From NCBI GenBank assembly GCA_023489235.1, contig JAMDDE010000040.1, positions 1-53,694 of the forward strand: 53,694 nt of DNA, written 5' to 3'. A program made the position numbers and the translations under genes. Position 1 is the stretch's first letter. Each line of letters begins with the position of its first letter. This DNA comes from Actinomycetota bacterium. Its GTDB lineage: Bacteria; Actinomycetota; Acidimicrobiia; Acidimicrobiales; JAMDDE01. The notes under the pieces were generated by a model that did no database searches, was not told the origin of the DNA, and saw only the letters and a list, made by a program, of their open reading frames with translations. This document shows positions 16,681-25,071 of the stretch, in pieces.

Positions 16681-18839
16681 TTACTGGCTTGATAGCTGCC
16701 AGCTTCTCTCTATTGGCGCTGGCGTTCCTGATCCAACCGCTACTCGGGATAGAACGTCGGATTTATCGACAGATTCCAGCTGCTCTTACGGGAGCGGCAT
16801 CTACTTTGTTGGCAGTTGCCGGAGGAGCCTCCATGAATAGAGAGCGTCCCGTTGTCATGTCATTGGGGGGATTCTTGGAAATTGGTCGCCAGGCTTTGGT
16901 CATTGACCACCTGTCCGGCATGTTTCTGGTGCTCGTCTCCGTGATAGCGGTAGCCGTGTCAGCTTGCTACATCTCTTATGCGGGATCGCATGGACTGCAA
17001 CACTCTAGATGGAGCGGCTCTTTGTACGCGCTGTTGATCGCTTCAGTCACCTCTGTGCTGCTTGCAGGAGATGTCTTTGTGTTCTTGTTTGCCTGGGAGA
17101 TTTTGAGTCTCTCGTTCTACGGCCTTGTTGCTGTTGGAGCGAGCTCACCTTCACTTGTTCGGTCGGTTGGAACAATTCGGTCATCTGCTGATTCTTTTCA
17201 CCATCGCGAGGATAGGATACTGGCAAGGAAAGGCTTTGCCTCGCAAGTTGCTCGAGATCCAGAAGCTTCCTGGATAACTTTAGGGGCCAGCAAGATTGGT
17301 GGGGCATCTTTACTGCTTGGCCTGTTACTAGCTGCTGTTCATGCAGGAAGCATGAGTTTTGCCATGTGGCATGGGCTAGGTCATGGAGACATCCAACAGG
17401 TTGTCTGGGCGCTACTGGTAGTTGGGTTTGGTGCCAAGATAGGTCTTGTCCCCTTCGAGGCATGGATGCCAAGAGGATATGTTGCTGCAACTGGCCTGTC
17501 AAGGGCAGCAATGGCTGGAATAGCAGTTAACGTAGGGTTCTATGGATTTTGGCGTTTTCTGGGCCTTCTGGGATATCCACCAGCATGGCTAGATGTAATC
17601 GTTCTCGTGTTAGGAGCTCTAACTGCCATTGGCGGAATTGCCTTTGCTACTGTGCAGTCCGATCTTGGACGTGTATTGGCTTATTCAAGCGTAGAAAATA
17701 GTGGTATTATCATCACTGCTTTTGGTGTTGCCTTGACAGGTGCTACCACGAACGAGGTTCCACTAGTGGCAGTAGGGTTGTTAGCTGCCACCTCTCAAGT
17801 GGTCGCTCACGCCCTGGGCAAGTCTCTCACCTTTGCTGCTACGGCTCACCTGGAGTTGGCGTCTGGCAGTTTGTCGTTGGATGACATGAAAGGACTAGGG
17901 CATCAGGTGCCCTATGTAAGAGCAGCCTTTGCAGTTGGTGCTGCTAGTCTAGCTGGACTACCTCCCAGTATTGGGTTTGTCTCTGAGTGGTTTGTCCTGG
18001 AGGCACTTATGCAACAGTTCAGAGTGCATGACTTGCCTCTTAGACTTGCTCTAGCTACTGCTGGAGCGGCCGTAGCCCTAACAGTAGGTTTTGCCGCCTT
18101 GGCGTTCCTACGTATTCTCGGGCTGACCATTTTGGGGAAGGGAAAGAGAGCAGCTTATGCGAGTGGAGGGGAAGGAGTAGCTTCCAGATGGGGGCTTGGT
18201 GTACTTGCCCTAGGCTGCCTTGGCCTTGCTGCGATCACTCCTTGGGAGTTCAGGTTCATTGCTAGAGGGCTGTCGCAGCTCGTACCGGTGAATGTAGTAC
18301 AACAAGCTCTACGCTCTCCATTTGTCCTTCAGCCTGTCTTTTCTGGTTTCTCCATCCTTTCCCCGTCATGGCTGTGGATTACCATGCCACTCCTCTTAGT
18401 GGTAGTCGTGCTAGCGGCCCTGCTGCTCTCTGGAGGCAGATACATATCAGTTAGAAAGGTGCGACCTTGGAGGTCGGCAACCCTGGAGAGGTCCGAGTCT
18501 TTTTCCTATACCTCTTTTGCCTTTGCTAATCCTGCCCGTCATATTCTGGCTAACATCCTTGGAGCGAGAAAGCAGGTCAGTCAGATCGATCTTGCTCCTT
18601 TCGATGAAGCTGAGCTGGGTGAATCTACAGTTCCCGTCTGGACTTTTTACAGTCGTACAGTGCACGAACATACCGTCACCGATCCAGTTGTACGCTATCT
18701 ACTGCAACCAGTAAGAAAGATGCTTCTTTTCATTAGCAAACAAGCCAAGTGTCTTCAATCGGGCAAGTTAGCACTTTATATAACTTATATGCTAATAGCC
18801 TTGCTAGGACTATTAGCTGTGGTGGCCTCCTTGCGGTGA
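16677..18839 (+). CDS. HyfB-like antiporter-type proton-pumping subunit
   Basis: This 720-residue membrane protein of the NuoL/HycC/HyfB family is the last gene of the operon. Translocation residues of the family are retained: Glu141 in LFAWEILSLSFYG, Lys206 in LGASKIGG, Lys254 in GFGAKIGLVPFEAWMP, and the His/Lys motif VAHALGKSLTF. A hydrophilic insertion of about 35 residues (~160-198, VRSVGTIRSS onward) follows the Glu helix, and a long soluble loop precedes the last helix (~600-690). It starts with an ATGA overlap. Its stop at 18839 lies 5 bp from the convergent lpqB stop, leaving no room for a separate terminator. Confidence 0.9.
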   Translation: MITGLIAASFSLLALAFLIQPLLGIERRIYRQIPAALTGAASTLLAVAGGASMNRERPVVMSLGGFLEIGRQALVIDHLSGMFLVLVSVIAVAVSACYISYAGSHGLQHSRWSGSLYALLIASVTSVLLAGDVFVFLFAWEILSLSFYGLVAVGASSPSLVRSVGTIRSSADSFHHREDRILARKGFASQVARDPEASWITLGASKIGGASLLLGLLLAAVHAGSMSFAMWHGLGHGDIQQVVWALLVVGFGAKIGLVPFEAWMPRGYVAATGLSRAAMAGIAVNVGFYGFWRFLGLLGYPPAWLDVIVLVLGALTAIGGIAFATVQSDLGRVLAYSSVENSGIIITAFGVALTGATTNEVPLVAVGLLAATSQVVAHALGKSLTFAATAHLELASGSLSLDDMKGLGHQVPYVRAAFAVGAASLAGLPPSIGFVSEWFVLEALMQQFRVHDLPLRLALATAGAAVALTVGFAALAFLRILGLTILGKGKRAAYASGGEGVASRWGLGVLALGCLGLAAITPWEFRFIARGLSQLVPVNVVQQALRSPFVLQPVFSGFSILSPSWLWITMPLLLVVVVLAALLLSGGRYISVRKVRPWRSATLERSESFSYTSFAFANPARHILANILGARKQVSQIDLAPFDEAELGESTVPVWTFYSRTVHEHTVTDPVVRYLLQPVRKMLLFISKQAKCLQSGKLALYITYMLIALLGLLAVVASLR

Positions 18840-18844
18840 AGAGT

Positions 18845-19513
18845 TCAGATTGCCTGAGCTGGGAATTGGGCTCGGCTCACTGGTCCATTGACTTGCGCTC
18901 CTGCGGTTCCAGGCACTGGGACGGCTATTGGTTGACCGCTGATCTGGAATGCTACTGAACTTATACCAGGGATGCCTGTAATTGTATATACGACTTGAGC
19001 TACGGCAGGGATTTGGTCAGCTCCTACGATCATTCCAAAAGCAGAGGAGAAATTGACTGTTGCTACCCCAGCAGTAACAGAGACCGATAACAAGCGAGTA
19101 CCGGTACTGATGGCAGTCTGATAGCCGTTCTCAGCTTCAGCCAAGGTAGGACCAGCAAGCAGGGCATCCAGTGCCTCGGTGGCAAGAGTAGGTAGAGGAG
19201 CGGGAAAGTGCACCTCTCTGGCTACAGGGGCTAGATGACCTTGATCGAGCAGGTAGATGCTCACCGGAGCAGTTGGGTGCGCTGGGGATACCCTTTCCTG
19301 AACAGGTTCTTTCTTGTTGGAGAGGAGGCCAAAAGGTACTCCCGAGGGGGCGATGGTTTGAGGCCCACCACTTGACGGCACACCGCAAGCGCTGACCAGG
19401 ATGGCAAGTACCACTGCGATTGACAGGCTGAGAATATGGCTCACAACGGGTCTCTTCCTAGGAAGTTTATCCGTTGGTATACTCATTGCCTCGTAGACAT
19501 CCAGAAATTGCAC
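18845..19513 (-). CDS. lpqB: LpqB-like lipoprotein with GerMN domain
   Basis: This 222-residue exported lipoprotein has a basic N-terminus, a hydrophobic stretch and the lipobox LVSACG with the lipidated Cys43, followed by a GerMN-type domain (~85-200, APVAREV through ISSVAFQISGQP). In other Actinobacteria LpqB lies downstream of mtrAB, interacts with MtrB and carries an extra C-terminal beta-propeller of several hundred residues. Here the protein ends after the GerMN domain. GTG at 19513 overlaps the mtrB stop (TAGTG) with AGGAGG upstream; ATG at 19486 is an alternative. The symbol rests on context and domain together. Confidence 0.8.
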   Translation of the reverse strand: MQFLDVYEAMSIPTDKLPRKRPVVSHILSLSIAVVLAILVSACGVPSSGGPQTIAPSGVPFGLLSNKKEPVQERVSPAHPTAPVSIYLLDQGHLAPVAREVHFPAPLPTLATEALDALLAGPTLAEAENGYQTAISTGTRLLSVSVTAGVATVNFSSAFGMIVGADQIPAVAQVVYTITGIPGISSVAFQISGQPIAVPVPGTAGAQVNGPVSRAQFPAQAI

Positions 19514-21060
19514 TAGGCCTCCTGCAAAGGCAGCTCAACAACGAATCTAGCACCTCCACTAGGAGAAGATTCGACATGTACGCTGCCTCCCAAGAGCTGA
19601 ACATGCTCTGCCACTAGTGATAGCCCAAGACCTGCCCCTGTATGTTCCCGTCGATTTTTCGAGGAACTCCCCCTAGCAAATCTCTGGAAGATTATCTGAC
19701 GCTCTTCTTGAGGAATACCTGGGCCATCATCGGAGACCGCCAGAGTCATCTTGCCATCCGTTTTGCCTACCTCCAGCAGTTTGGTCCCTCCTCCGTATAG
19801 GTCAGCGTTCTCCACCAAGTTGGCTACTATACGTTCGAAACGCAGCTTGTCTACCAAAAGCTTCATCCCTGCCACTTCACTGTCTATTACTACAGGGAAC
19901 GGCTCACCCTCTCTTGAATTCATGGTTCGCTTGGAAACTTGGTTGATTAGTTGATCCACCTGTACTTCCTCGAGGGATGGTTCTGCCGATCCAGCATCTA
20001 GCCGTGATATCTCCAAAAGGTCGGTTACCATCCGTTGGAAGTGGCGAACCTCGGCATCAAGAAGGTCCAGTGCTTGACGGTTGCGAGGCTGTAGTTCGTT
20101 ACGATGTGATTTCAGCACTTCTAACGAGGTGGCCAAGGTGGTGAGGGGAGAGCGGAGCTCATGGCTTACATCGGAGGTGAATCGCACCTCCCGTTCTATA
20201 CGTTCTTGGAGCTTATCGGCCATTTGATTGAAGGAGGTTGCCAGAGGGGCTAGATCCTTGTCTTCGTTGCTGTCCAGTCTGGTATCCAGTCGCCCTCCCG
20301 CAATGGCTACTGCTGCTTTGGATACATCCGCCAAAGGACGCAACAGTCTGCCACTGGCCCAACGTCCCACTATTGCTCCTGCGACAGTGGTAGCAATTGC
20401 AGCAGCTGCCAAGGTAACTGTCAGAACCCTCAAGGTTCGTGAGAGATCTGCCAAGGAGAATATCTCGAAGTAAGAGGCCCTTACTGCTGGCATGGGTACT
20501 CCTACTGCAAGCTGTGGAGTTGAGCGCAGACGATAGCGATCGATAGCAGGGGTGCCTGAGGTGACTAGGCGCTGCATATCCTCTGGTAGATCATTTTGCC
20601 CTACTCCTAGGGAGGATCCATACCAGTGATGTTTATAGTATAGAATTGATTCTGAGCCAGCAGGACTATCCAAGGATGCGAGAGTTTGCGGTACATTAGG
20701 GTTGTAAGAGCGTAAGGCTGTTCTGACAAGAGAGGCATTGACGAAAGCCTGACGCATCAATGCATCTTGTCGTTGGTGCAAGAAGTACTGACGAGCTGTC
20801 TCATAGGTAATTCCTGCCAGAGCTGCCGAGAGAACCAGTGCCCCTAATCCGAATGTGGCAGTTACTCGTGCACGCAAGCCCAGTCGCTGGTGGTGCTGTT
20901 TTCTCGACTTTGCACGTGGGCGGGTTTCAGCTTGGTTGGTCGAGTTGGTTGTGCTGAACGTTGTATCGATTTCTGCACCTTTGCGAACAGCGCTCTCCCG
21001 CCTTTGTCCCCCTTCCTTGGGGGTGTCGCCATATGCAGCAGGAATTGCGCCATCGGTCAT
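19513..21060 (-). CDS. mtrB: MtrB-like sensor histidine kinase
   Basis: This 515-residue membrane kinase has a low-complexity N-terminus, helix 1 (~65-88), an extracellular sensor of about 120 residues, helix 2 (~210-233), a HAMP domain (RLLRPLADVSKAA), the H-box SDVSHELRSPLTT with His300, an N-box NLVENADLYGGG, G1 DDGPGIP and G2 GAGLGLSLV. MtrB senses envelope or division status and phosphorylates MtrA. The ATG at 21060 overlaps mtrA by 4 bp. Assignment as MtrB relies on synteny with mtrA and lpqB plus domain layout. Confidence 0.88.
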   Translation of the reverse strand: MTDGAIPAAYGDTPKEGGQRRESAVRKGAEIDTTFSTTNSTNQAETRPRAKSRKQHHQRLGLRARVTATFGLGALVLSAALAGITYETARQYFLHQRQDALMRQAFVNASLVRTALRSYNPNVPQTLASLDSPAGSESILYYKHHWYGSSLGVGQNDLPEDMQRLVTSGTPAIDRYRLRSTPQLAVGVPMPAVRASYFEIFSLADLSRTLRVLTVTLAAAAIATTVAGAIVGRWASGRLLRPLADVSKAAVAIAGGRLDTRLDSNEDKDLAPLATSFNQMADKLQERIEREVRFTSDVSHELRSPLTTLATSLEVLKSHRNELQPRNRQALDLLDAEVRHFQRMVTDLLEISRLDAGSAEPSLEEVQVDQLINQVSKRTMNSREGEPFPVVIDSEVAGMKLLVDKLRFERIVANLVENADLYGGGTKLLEVGKTDGKMTLAVSDDGPGIPQEERQIIFQRFARGSSSKNRREHTGAGLGLSLVAEHVQLLGGSVHVESSPSGGARFVVELPLQEA

Positions 21061-21737
21061 GGTTGCAGCTTGTAGCCAAGACCCCTCATGGTGATGACAT
21101 GCTCTGGGTTGCCCGGATCCCTCTCTATCTTGGTCCGCAGCCTTCGTATGTGGACGTCGACCAGTCGTCCATCGCCGAAGTAGTCATAACCCCAAACTCG
21201 ATCGAGCAAATCTTCTCGACTTAGGACTCTTCCTGCGTTCTCAGCTAGTTCACAAAGAAGACGGAATTCTGTGCGAGTTAAGTGAACCTCTGAACCGTTG
21301 ACCCACACGGTGCCTTCTTCTGGGTAAATTGCTAAATCACCGAAGATATACGATTGTGAGCTAGCCATAGTAGACCTAGCTCTTCTGAGAAGAGCCATGA
21401 TCCGAGCCGAAAGCTCTTTGGTGGCGAACGGCTTGGTTATGTAGTCGTCTGCTCCTGCCTCTAGGCCCGCTACGATGTCGTGTGTGTCGGAACGTGCGGT
21501 AACCATTATTACCGGCACATCGCTCATTTCCCTGACTCGTCTAGTTAGCTCAAGACCGTCCATTCCTGGAAGCATGATGTCGACGAGCACTATGTCAGAG
21601 GGGTCCCTAGAGAAACTTTCGATGGCCTCCTCCGCAGAACTAGCCTCGCTTGTCGTATATCCCTCGTCCTCCAAGGCCAATCGCATAGAGGTACGTATGC
21701 GCTCATCGTCTTCTACTAAAAGGATGGAGTTGCTCAT
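21057..21737 (-). CDS. mtrA: MtrA-like OmpR-family response regulator
   Basis: This 226-residue regulator has a receiver domain with acidic pocket EDD (9-11), phospho-acceptor Asp53 in VLVDIMLPGMDG, Thr80 and Lys102 in ITKPF. The winged-helix effector domain (~130-226) includes LTRTEFRLLCELAENAG, VWGYDYFGDGRLVDVHIRRL and ITMRGLGYKL. MtrA controls cell-division, wall and replication genes in actinobacteria. ATG at 21737 follows GGTGGA. It is the first gene of the mtrA-mtrB-lpqB operon, transcribed from the AT-rich region shared with xerC. Confidence 0.93.
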   Translation of the reverse strand: MSNSILLVEDDERIRTSMRLALEDEGYTTSEASSAEEAIESFSRDPSDIVLVDIMLPGMDGLELTRRVREMSDVPVIMVTARSDTHDIVAGLEAGADDYITKPFATKELSARIMALLRRARSTMASSQSYIFGDLAIYPEEGTVWVNGSEVHLTRTEFRLLCELAENAGRVLSREDLLDRVWGYDYFGDGRLVDVHIRRLRTKIERDPGNPEHVITMRGLGYKLQP

Positions 21738-22012
21738 CTTTCCACCGGTCTTGTTCTAGTTGTGTGCAGTAGATATTTTACATGATTAGCTACTTATCGA
21801 ACTTGCTTACAAAAGTTTTTGCAATTGCAAAATATAATTAACACTACTTAAGCATCGAATACGATAATAGTGCACTGGATCTGCTAAATTTTTTTAAAAA
21901 TTATTACAGTGCTATGGCAAACTTCCTTGATTGAGCTGCACAGAAATCTTTGCTAACTGCTGATTCTTATTATTGCTACTCTATGAGTAGTTGATACGAT
22001 AGTTTTGTATTG
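21738..22012. promoter_or_regulatory. AT-rich divergent promoter region between mtrA and xerC
   Basis: This stretch is visibly richer in A and T than the rest of the window, with runs such as AATTTTTTTAAAAATT near 21887-21902. It must hold divergent promoters for mtrA (leftward) and xerC (rightward). No Shine-Dalgarno is visible before the xerC ATG at 22013, so xerC may be translated from a leaderless transcript. No gene is seen here. Confidence 0.55.
21817..21832. promoter_or_regulatory. 16-bp perfect palindrome, candidate operator
   Basis: TTTTGCAATTGCAAAA is a perfect 16-bp palindrome 80 bp upstream of the mtrA start and 180 bp upstream of xerC. Its size and symmetry suit a homodimeric DNA-binding protein. 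The protein is unknown; autoregulation by MtrA usually involves direct rather than inverted repeats. Confidence 0.45.
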
Positions 22013-23059
22013 ATGTCATCTGCTTCAGCCAGTCCATGGAAAATTGCACCTTTCGAAGAGTCTTTGATGACGCGTGCAGCTGCCACGGTACAGGCCTATC
22101 GACGCGACTTGGATGCCTTTGTGACATGGGCAGAGAGAGGTGGCATTGAATTGCCCGAAGATGTGGATCGCTTGCTGTTGCGCCGATATCTAGCCTACTT
22201 GGCTACCAGGGGATATGCACGCTCTACGATCGCGAGAAAGACTGCTGCGCTTCGGCAGTACTTTTCCTGGCTTGAGCAGAACGGAATGGTTGAGGACAAC
22301 CCGGCTACACATTTGAGTGCACCGAAACCGGCGGGTCGTTTACCAAGGGTGCTGAGTATGCAAGAGATCCGTACCTTGATCGATTATTTTGATCATCCTA
22401 CCGCTGTTTCTGGTCAATCCAAGAGAGGAGATTATGGACTAGGGCCTCCAGGCCATAGAGGTATTGACGAGGATGGAGCAGGCCTCGATGGTGGCATGGA
22501 CGGAGAGAACTGTGGCGACGGAAGCAATAGCAACAGGGAGAGTAAGGCTAATGAGGCAATTGCTCTAAGGGACAGAGTGGTGGTGGAGCTGCTGTACGGT
22601 ACTGGCATGCGTGTTGAAGAGTTGTGCAGCCTTCGCCTGGAGGATGTGGATATAGCTCATCGGACAGTCACCGTATGGGGCAAGCGGGCAAAACAACGTC
22701 GACTCCCTATTCATGGTCAACTTGCCGATCTCCTCTCCGAGTGGCTGCATAATGGTAGACCAGTACTGCTTAGAAGTTCTGTTGAAGGTCTTGCCTGCAA
22801 GGCAGTCTTTTTAAATCGTTTAGGAAGACGCATGGGACAGAGAGATGTGCGCAGGATCCTTGCTCGCTCTCCTGTAGCACCAACTCATCCTCATGCACTT
22901 CGACATACATTTGCAACTCACTTATTGGATGGAGGTGCCGATCTGAGAGTCGTTCAAGAGCTGTTGGGCCATGAGAGCTTGGCCACCACCCAGGTGTACA
23001 CGCATGTGAGCCAAGAGAGGCTCATTGCCGTTTATCAGCTCACTCATCCACGGGGATAG
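22013..23059 (+). CDS. xerC: tyrosine recombinase XerC/D-like with a Gly-rich insertion
   Basis: This tyrosine recombinase of 348 residues has an N-terminal SAM-like core-binding domain (~15-105) and a catalytic domain with Arg200 (GMRVEEL), Lys224, His295-x-x-Arg298 (HALRH), His320 (LLGH) and the nucleophile Tyr329 (TQVYTH), a complete active set. XerC/XerD resolve chromosome dimers at dif. An insertion of about 50 residues (~129-182), rich in Gly, Asp and Asn, separates SMQEIRTLIDYFD from IALRDRVVVELLYGTG and is absent from typical members. The start is ATG at 22013 (a TTG lies one codon earlier). It precedes the sigma factor gene by 9 bp, as in other actinobacteria. Choice between XerC and XerD is uncertain. 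Confidence 0.85.
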   Translation: MSSASASPWKIAPFEESLMTRAAATVQAYRRDLDAFVTWAERGGIELPEDVDRLLLRRYLAYLATRGYARSTIARKTAALRQYFSWLEQNGMVEDNPATHLSAPKPAGRLPRVLSMQEIRTLIDYFDHPTAVSGQSKRGDYGLGPPGHRGIDEDGAGLDGGMDGENCGDGSNSNRESKANEAIALRDRVVVELLYGTGMRVEELCSLRLEDVDIAHRTVTVWGKRAKQRRLPIHGQLADLLSEWLHNGRPVLLRSSVEGLACKAVFLNRLGRRMGQRDVRRILARSPVAPTHPHALRHTFATHLLDGGADLRVVQELLGHESLATTQVYTHVSQERLIAVYQLTHPRG

Positions 23060-23068
23060 GTATTGGAG

Positions 23069-23899
23069 ATGACCAAGCTGTTTGAAGACCTCAAGGTAGA
23101 TGAGTTATGGCAGAGGTACAAGCAAACCCATGACAAGCAGTTGCGCGACCAGCTGGTCATCCAATATGCACCATTGGTCAAATATGTAGCAGCTAGGGTT
23201 GGTTCAGGGCTGCCCAATCACATCGAACAGTCCGATTTGGTTAGCTATGGGTTCATCGGATTGATCGATGCCATAGAAAGATTCGACTTGGGTCGTCAGG
23301 TCAAATTTGAAACTTATGCTATGTCCAGGATCAAAGGCGCCATCATTGACGAGCTGAGAGCCACTGACTGGGTACCCAGGTCTATTCGCAACCGTATAAA
23401 AGAGCTTGAACAGGCCTATTCCAAGTTGGAATCCTCGCTCCGTCGTACTCCTACCGATGCTGAGTTGGCTCAAGAGCTAGGGGTCAGTGAGGCTGAGTTG
23501 ACTGAGATATTCAAACAAGTCTCTTTTACTGGAATTATTCCCCTGGACGAAGTGCTTTTTCCCAAAGGGAGTCGTCCCGAAAGCTCCACTCTTAGGGATT
23601 TGCTCCCTGATCTTAGCGATGGACCCCAAGTCATGGTGGAGGTTCAAGAGATGCGAAGGGTACTTCGTCAAGCCATCCTCAAGCTAGGGGAAAGAGAGAA
23701 GACGGTTCTAGCTCTCTACTACTACGAGGGACTTACGCTTGCTCAGATTGGAGAGATTCTTGGAGTCACCGAGAGCAGGGTGTGTCAGATCCATACCAAG
23801 GCGATACTGCAACTCAGGGTGAAGTTGAGGAGCTGTTCCAAGGATGAGCATAACGGAGGCCATGGATACATGCCGAGGGATCTGCACTTGGCTCGTTGA
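23069..23899 (+). CDS. whiG: FliA/WhiG-type RNA polymerase sigma factor (sigma-70 group 3)
   Basis: This protein of about 276 residues carries sigma regions 2 (DQLVIQYAPLVKYVAARVGSG onward, with YAMSRIKGAIIDELRATDWVPR), 3 (LRRTPTDAELAQELGV) and 4 (LGEREKTVLALYYYEGLTLAQIGEILGVTESRVCQIH). This family directs flagellar genes (FliA) or sporulation genes (WhiG). The position between xerC and rpsB matches the whiG locus of Streptomyces. No flagellar gene is in the window, so its regulon is unknown. ATG at 23069 lies 8 nt after AGG; TTG at 23063 is an alternative. The C-terminal 30 residues (SCSKDEHNGGHGY) are not part of region 4. Confidence 0.88.
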   Translation: MTKLFEDLKVDELWQRYKQTHDKQLRDQLVIQYAPLVKYVAARVGSGLPNHIEQSDLVSYGFIGLIDAIERFDLGRQVKFETYAMSRIKGAIIDELRATDWVPRSIRNRIKELEQAYSKLESSLRRTPTDAELAQELGVSEAELTEIFKQVSFTGIIPLDEVLFPKGSRPESSTLRDLLPDLSDGPQVMVEVQEMRRVLRQAILKLGEREKTVLALYYYEGLTLAQIGEILGVTESRVCQIHTKAILQLRVKLRSCSKDEHNGGHGYMPRDLHLAR

Positions 23900-24149
23900 G
23901 ATATGTTGAATTCTCATTGAGTTTGTCCGAGTCATTGGTGGGCAACCTCAAAACAGCGGCGTAGTGCAGGTAGAGTCATCTGGCTTATCCAGGGGAGGGT
24001 GTCGGCATTGAGTAGGATATGCTTGATGCTTGGTCTGTAGGCTAAATTAAAGTTAAGGTAGTCTGTCAACCGTAGCGGTTTCGTTTGTGCATACTTGGAT
24101 GCAGTTGACGATCTCACAGATGGTTGTGCATCTACCTCACTGAATTTCG

Positions 24150-24196
24150 CTGGAGCACATCCACGGTCGTTTGCTGAGTCGAACGCTGTGCTCCAG
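24150..24196 (+). promoter_or_regulatory. rpsB leader stem-loop, possible S2 autoregulatory site
   Basis: CTGGAGCACA (24150-24159) and TGTGCTCCAG (24187-24196) form a perfect 10-bp stem with a 27-nt loop, about a dozen bases before the rpsB Shine-Dalgarno. The 326-bp gap 23900-24225 after the sigma gene holds this leader and presumably the rpsB promoter. I see no convincing gene in it. S2 represses its own operon in some bacteria, so this could be the binding site. Confidence 0.45.
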
Positions 24197-24225
24197 TAAG
24201 AGAGAACCGATGGAGGATAAGAACC

Positions 24226-25068
24226 ATGGCAGTAGTAACTATGAAGCAGCTCCTGGAAGCTGGGCTGCACTTTGGACATCAGACTAGACGATGGAACCCG
24301 AAGATGCGTCGGTATATCTTCGGAGAGCGTAATGGTGTCTACATAATTGACTTGAACTTGACCCTGGCGGGGATAGATCGTGCCTACAGCTTCGTGCGAG
24401 ATCTAGCTGCAAATGGGGGGACAATTTTGTTCGTAGGCACCAAGAAGCAAGCTCAAGAACCTATAGGTCAGTACGCCCGTTACTGCGGTATGCCGTATGT
24501 GAACGAGCGTTGGCTAGGTGGCATGTTGACCAATTTTGCCACTGTGTCAAGTCGTGTTCGCAAACTAGAGGAGTACGAATCTCTGGTGGACTCGGGCGAG
24601 TTACAGGCCATGCCCAAGAAGGAGGCGTTGCTCATAACCCGCGAGTTGGAAAAACTTCGCCGTAACCTCGGAGGTATTAGAACCATGAGCAAGCTGCCGG
24701 ATGCTGTGTTCATCATCGATACCAAGCAGGAACACATAGCAGTTACCGAGGCCAACAAACTGAACATCCCTATTGTTGGGCTGGTGGACACCAACTGTGA
24801 TCCAGATGTGGTTAGTTATGTCATCCCAGGCAATGATGATGCTATCCGGGCAGCTAGGCTCATGTGCAGGGTCATAGCAGAAGCAGTATTGGAAGGAAAG
24901 TTCATGGCTGAAAAAGGAGTTAGTCAGGTAGCCATGCCGGATGATCGAGAAACTGCAGATGAGGATAGGAAGATCAGTGAGGGTGCAGAGGTGAACACGG
25001 ATACGCAAACGAGTATGAGCAATGCAGAGGCGGTTGTGTCGGTGCCAGGTACGGTAGTAGGAGAGTAA
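24226..25068 (+). CDS. rpsB: 30S ribosomal protein S2
   Basis: This 280-residue protein shows the S2 core: [23 protein letters not shown] at the N-terminus, [52 protein letters not shown] and [15 protein letters not shown]2 is added late to the 30S subunit and helps hold S1 or the mRNA. The C-terminal ~45 residues are an acidic, Ser/Thr-rich tail beyond the E. coli length. ATG at 24226 follows GGAGG. It is 3 bp upstream of tsf in the standard rpsB-tsf pair. Confidence 0.98.
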   Translation: MAVVTMKQLLEAGLHFGHQTRRWNPKMRRYIFGERNGVYIIDLNLTLAGIDRAYSFVRDLAANGGTILFVGTKKQAQEPIGQYARYCGMPYVNERWLGGMLTNFATVSSRVRKLEEYESLVDSGELQAMPKKEALLITRELEKLRRNLGGIRTMSKLPDAVFIIDTKQEHIAVTEANKLNIPIVGLVDTNCDPDVVSYVIPGNDDAIRAARLMCRVIAEAVLEGKFMAEKGVSQVAMPDDRETADEDRKISEGAEVNTDTQTSMSNAEAVVSVPGTVVGE

Positions 25069-25071
25069 GCG

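Noticed and set aside
22013-23059. Phage or integron integrase marking a mobile element
   Set aside because: Position beside the sigma factor and rpsB genes is the normal chromosomal XerC context, and no attachment repeats or cargo genes are present.
23932-24279. 115-residue minus-strand open frame in the gap before rpsB
   Set aside because: It runs into the rpsB start, has no Shine-Dalgarno that I can see and no recognisable motif; the gap is better read as an rpsB leader.
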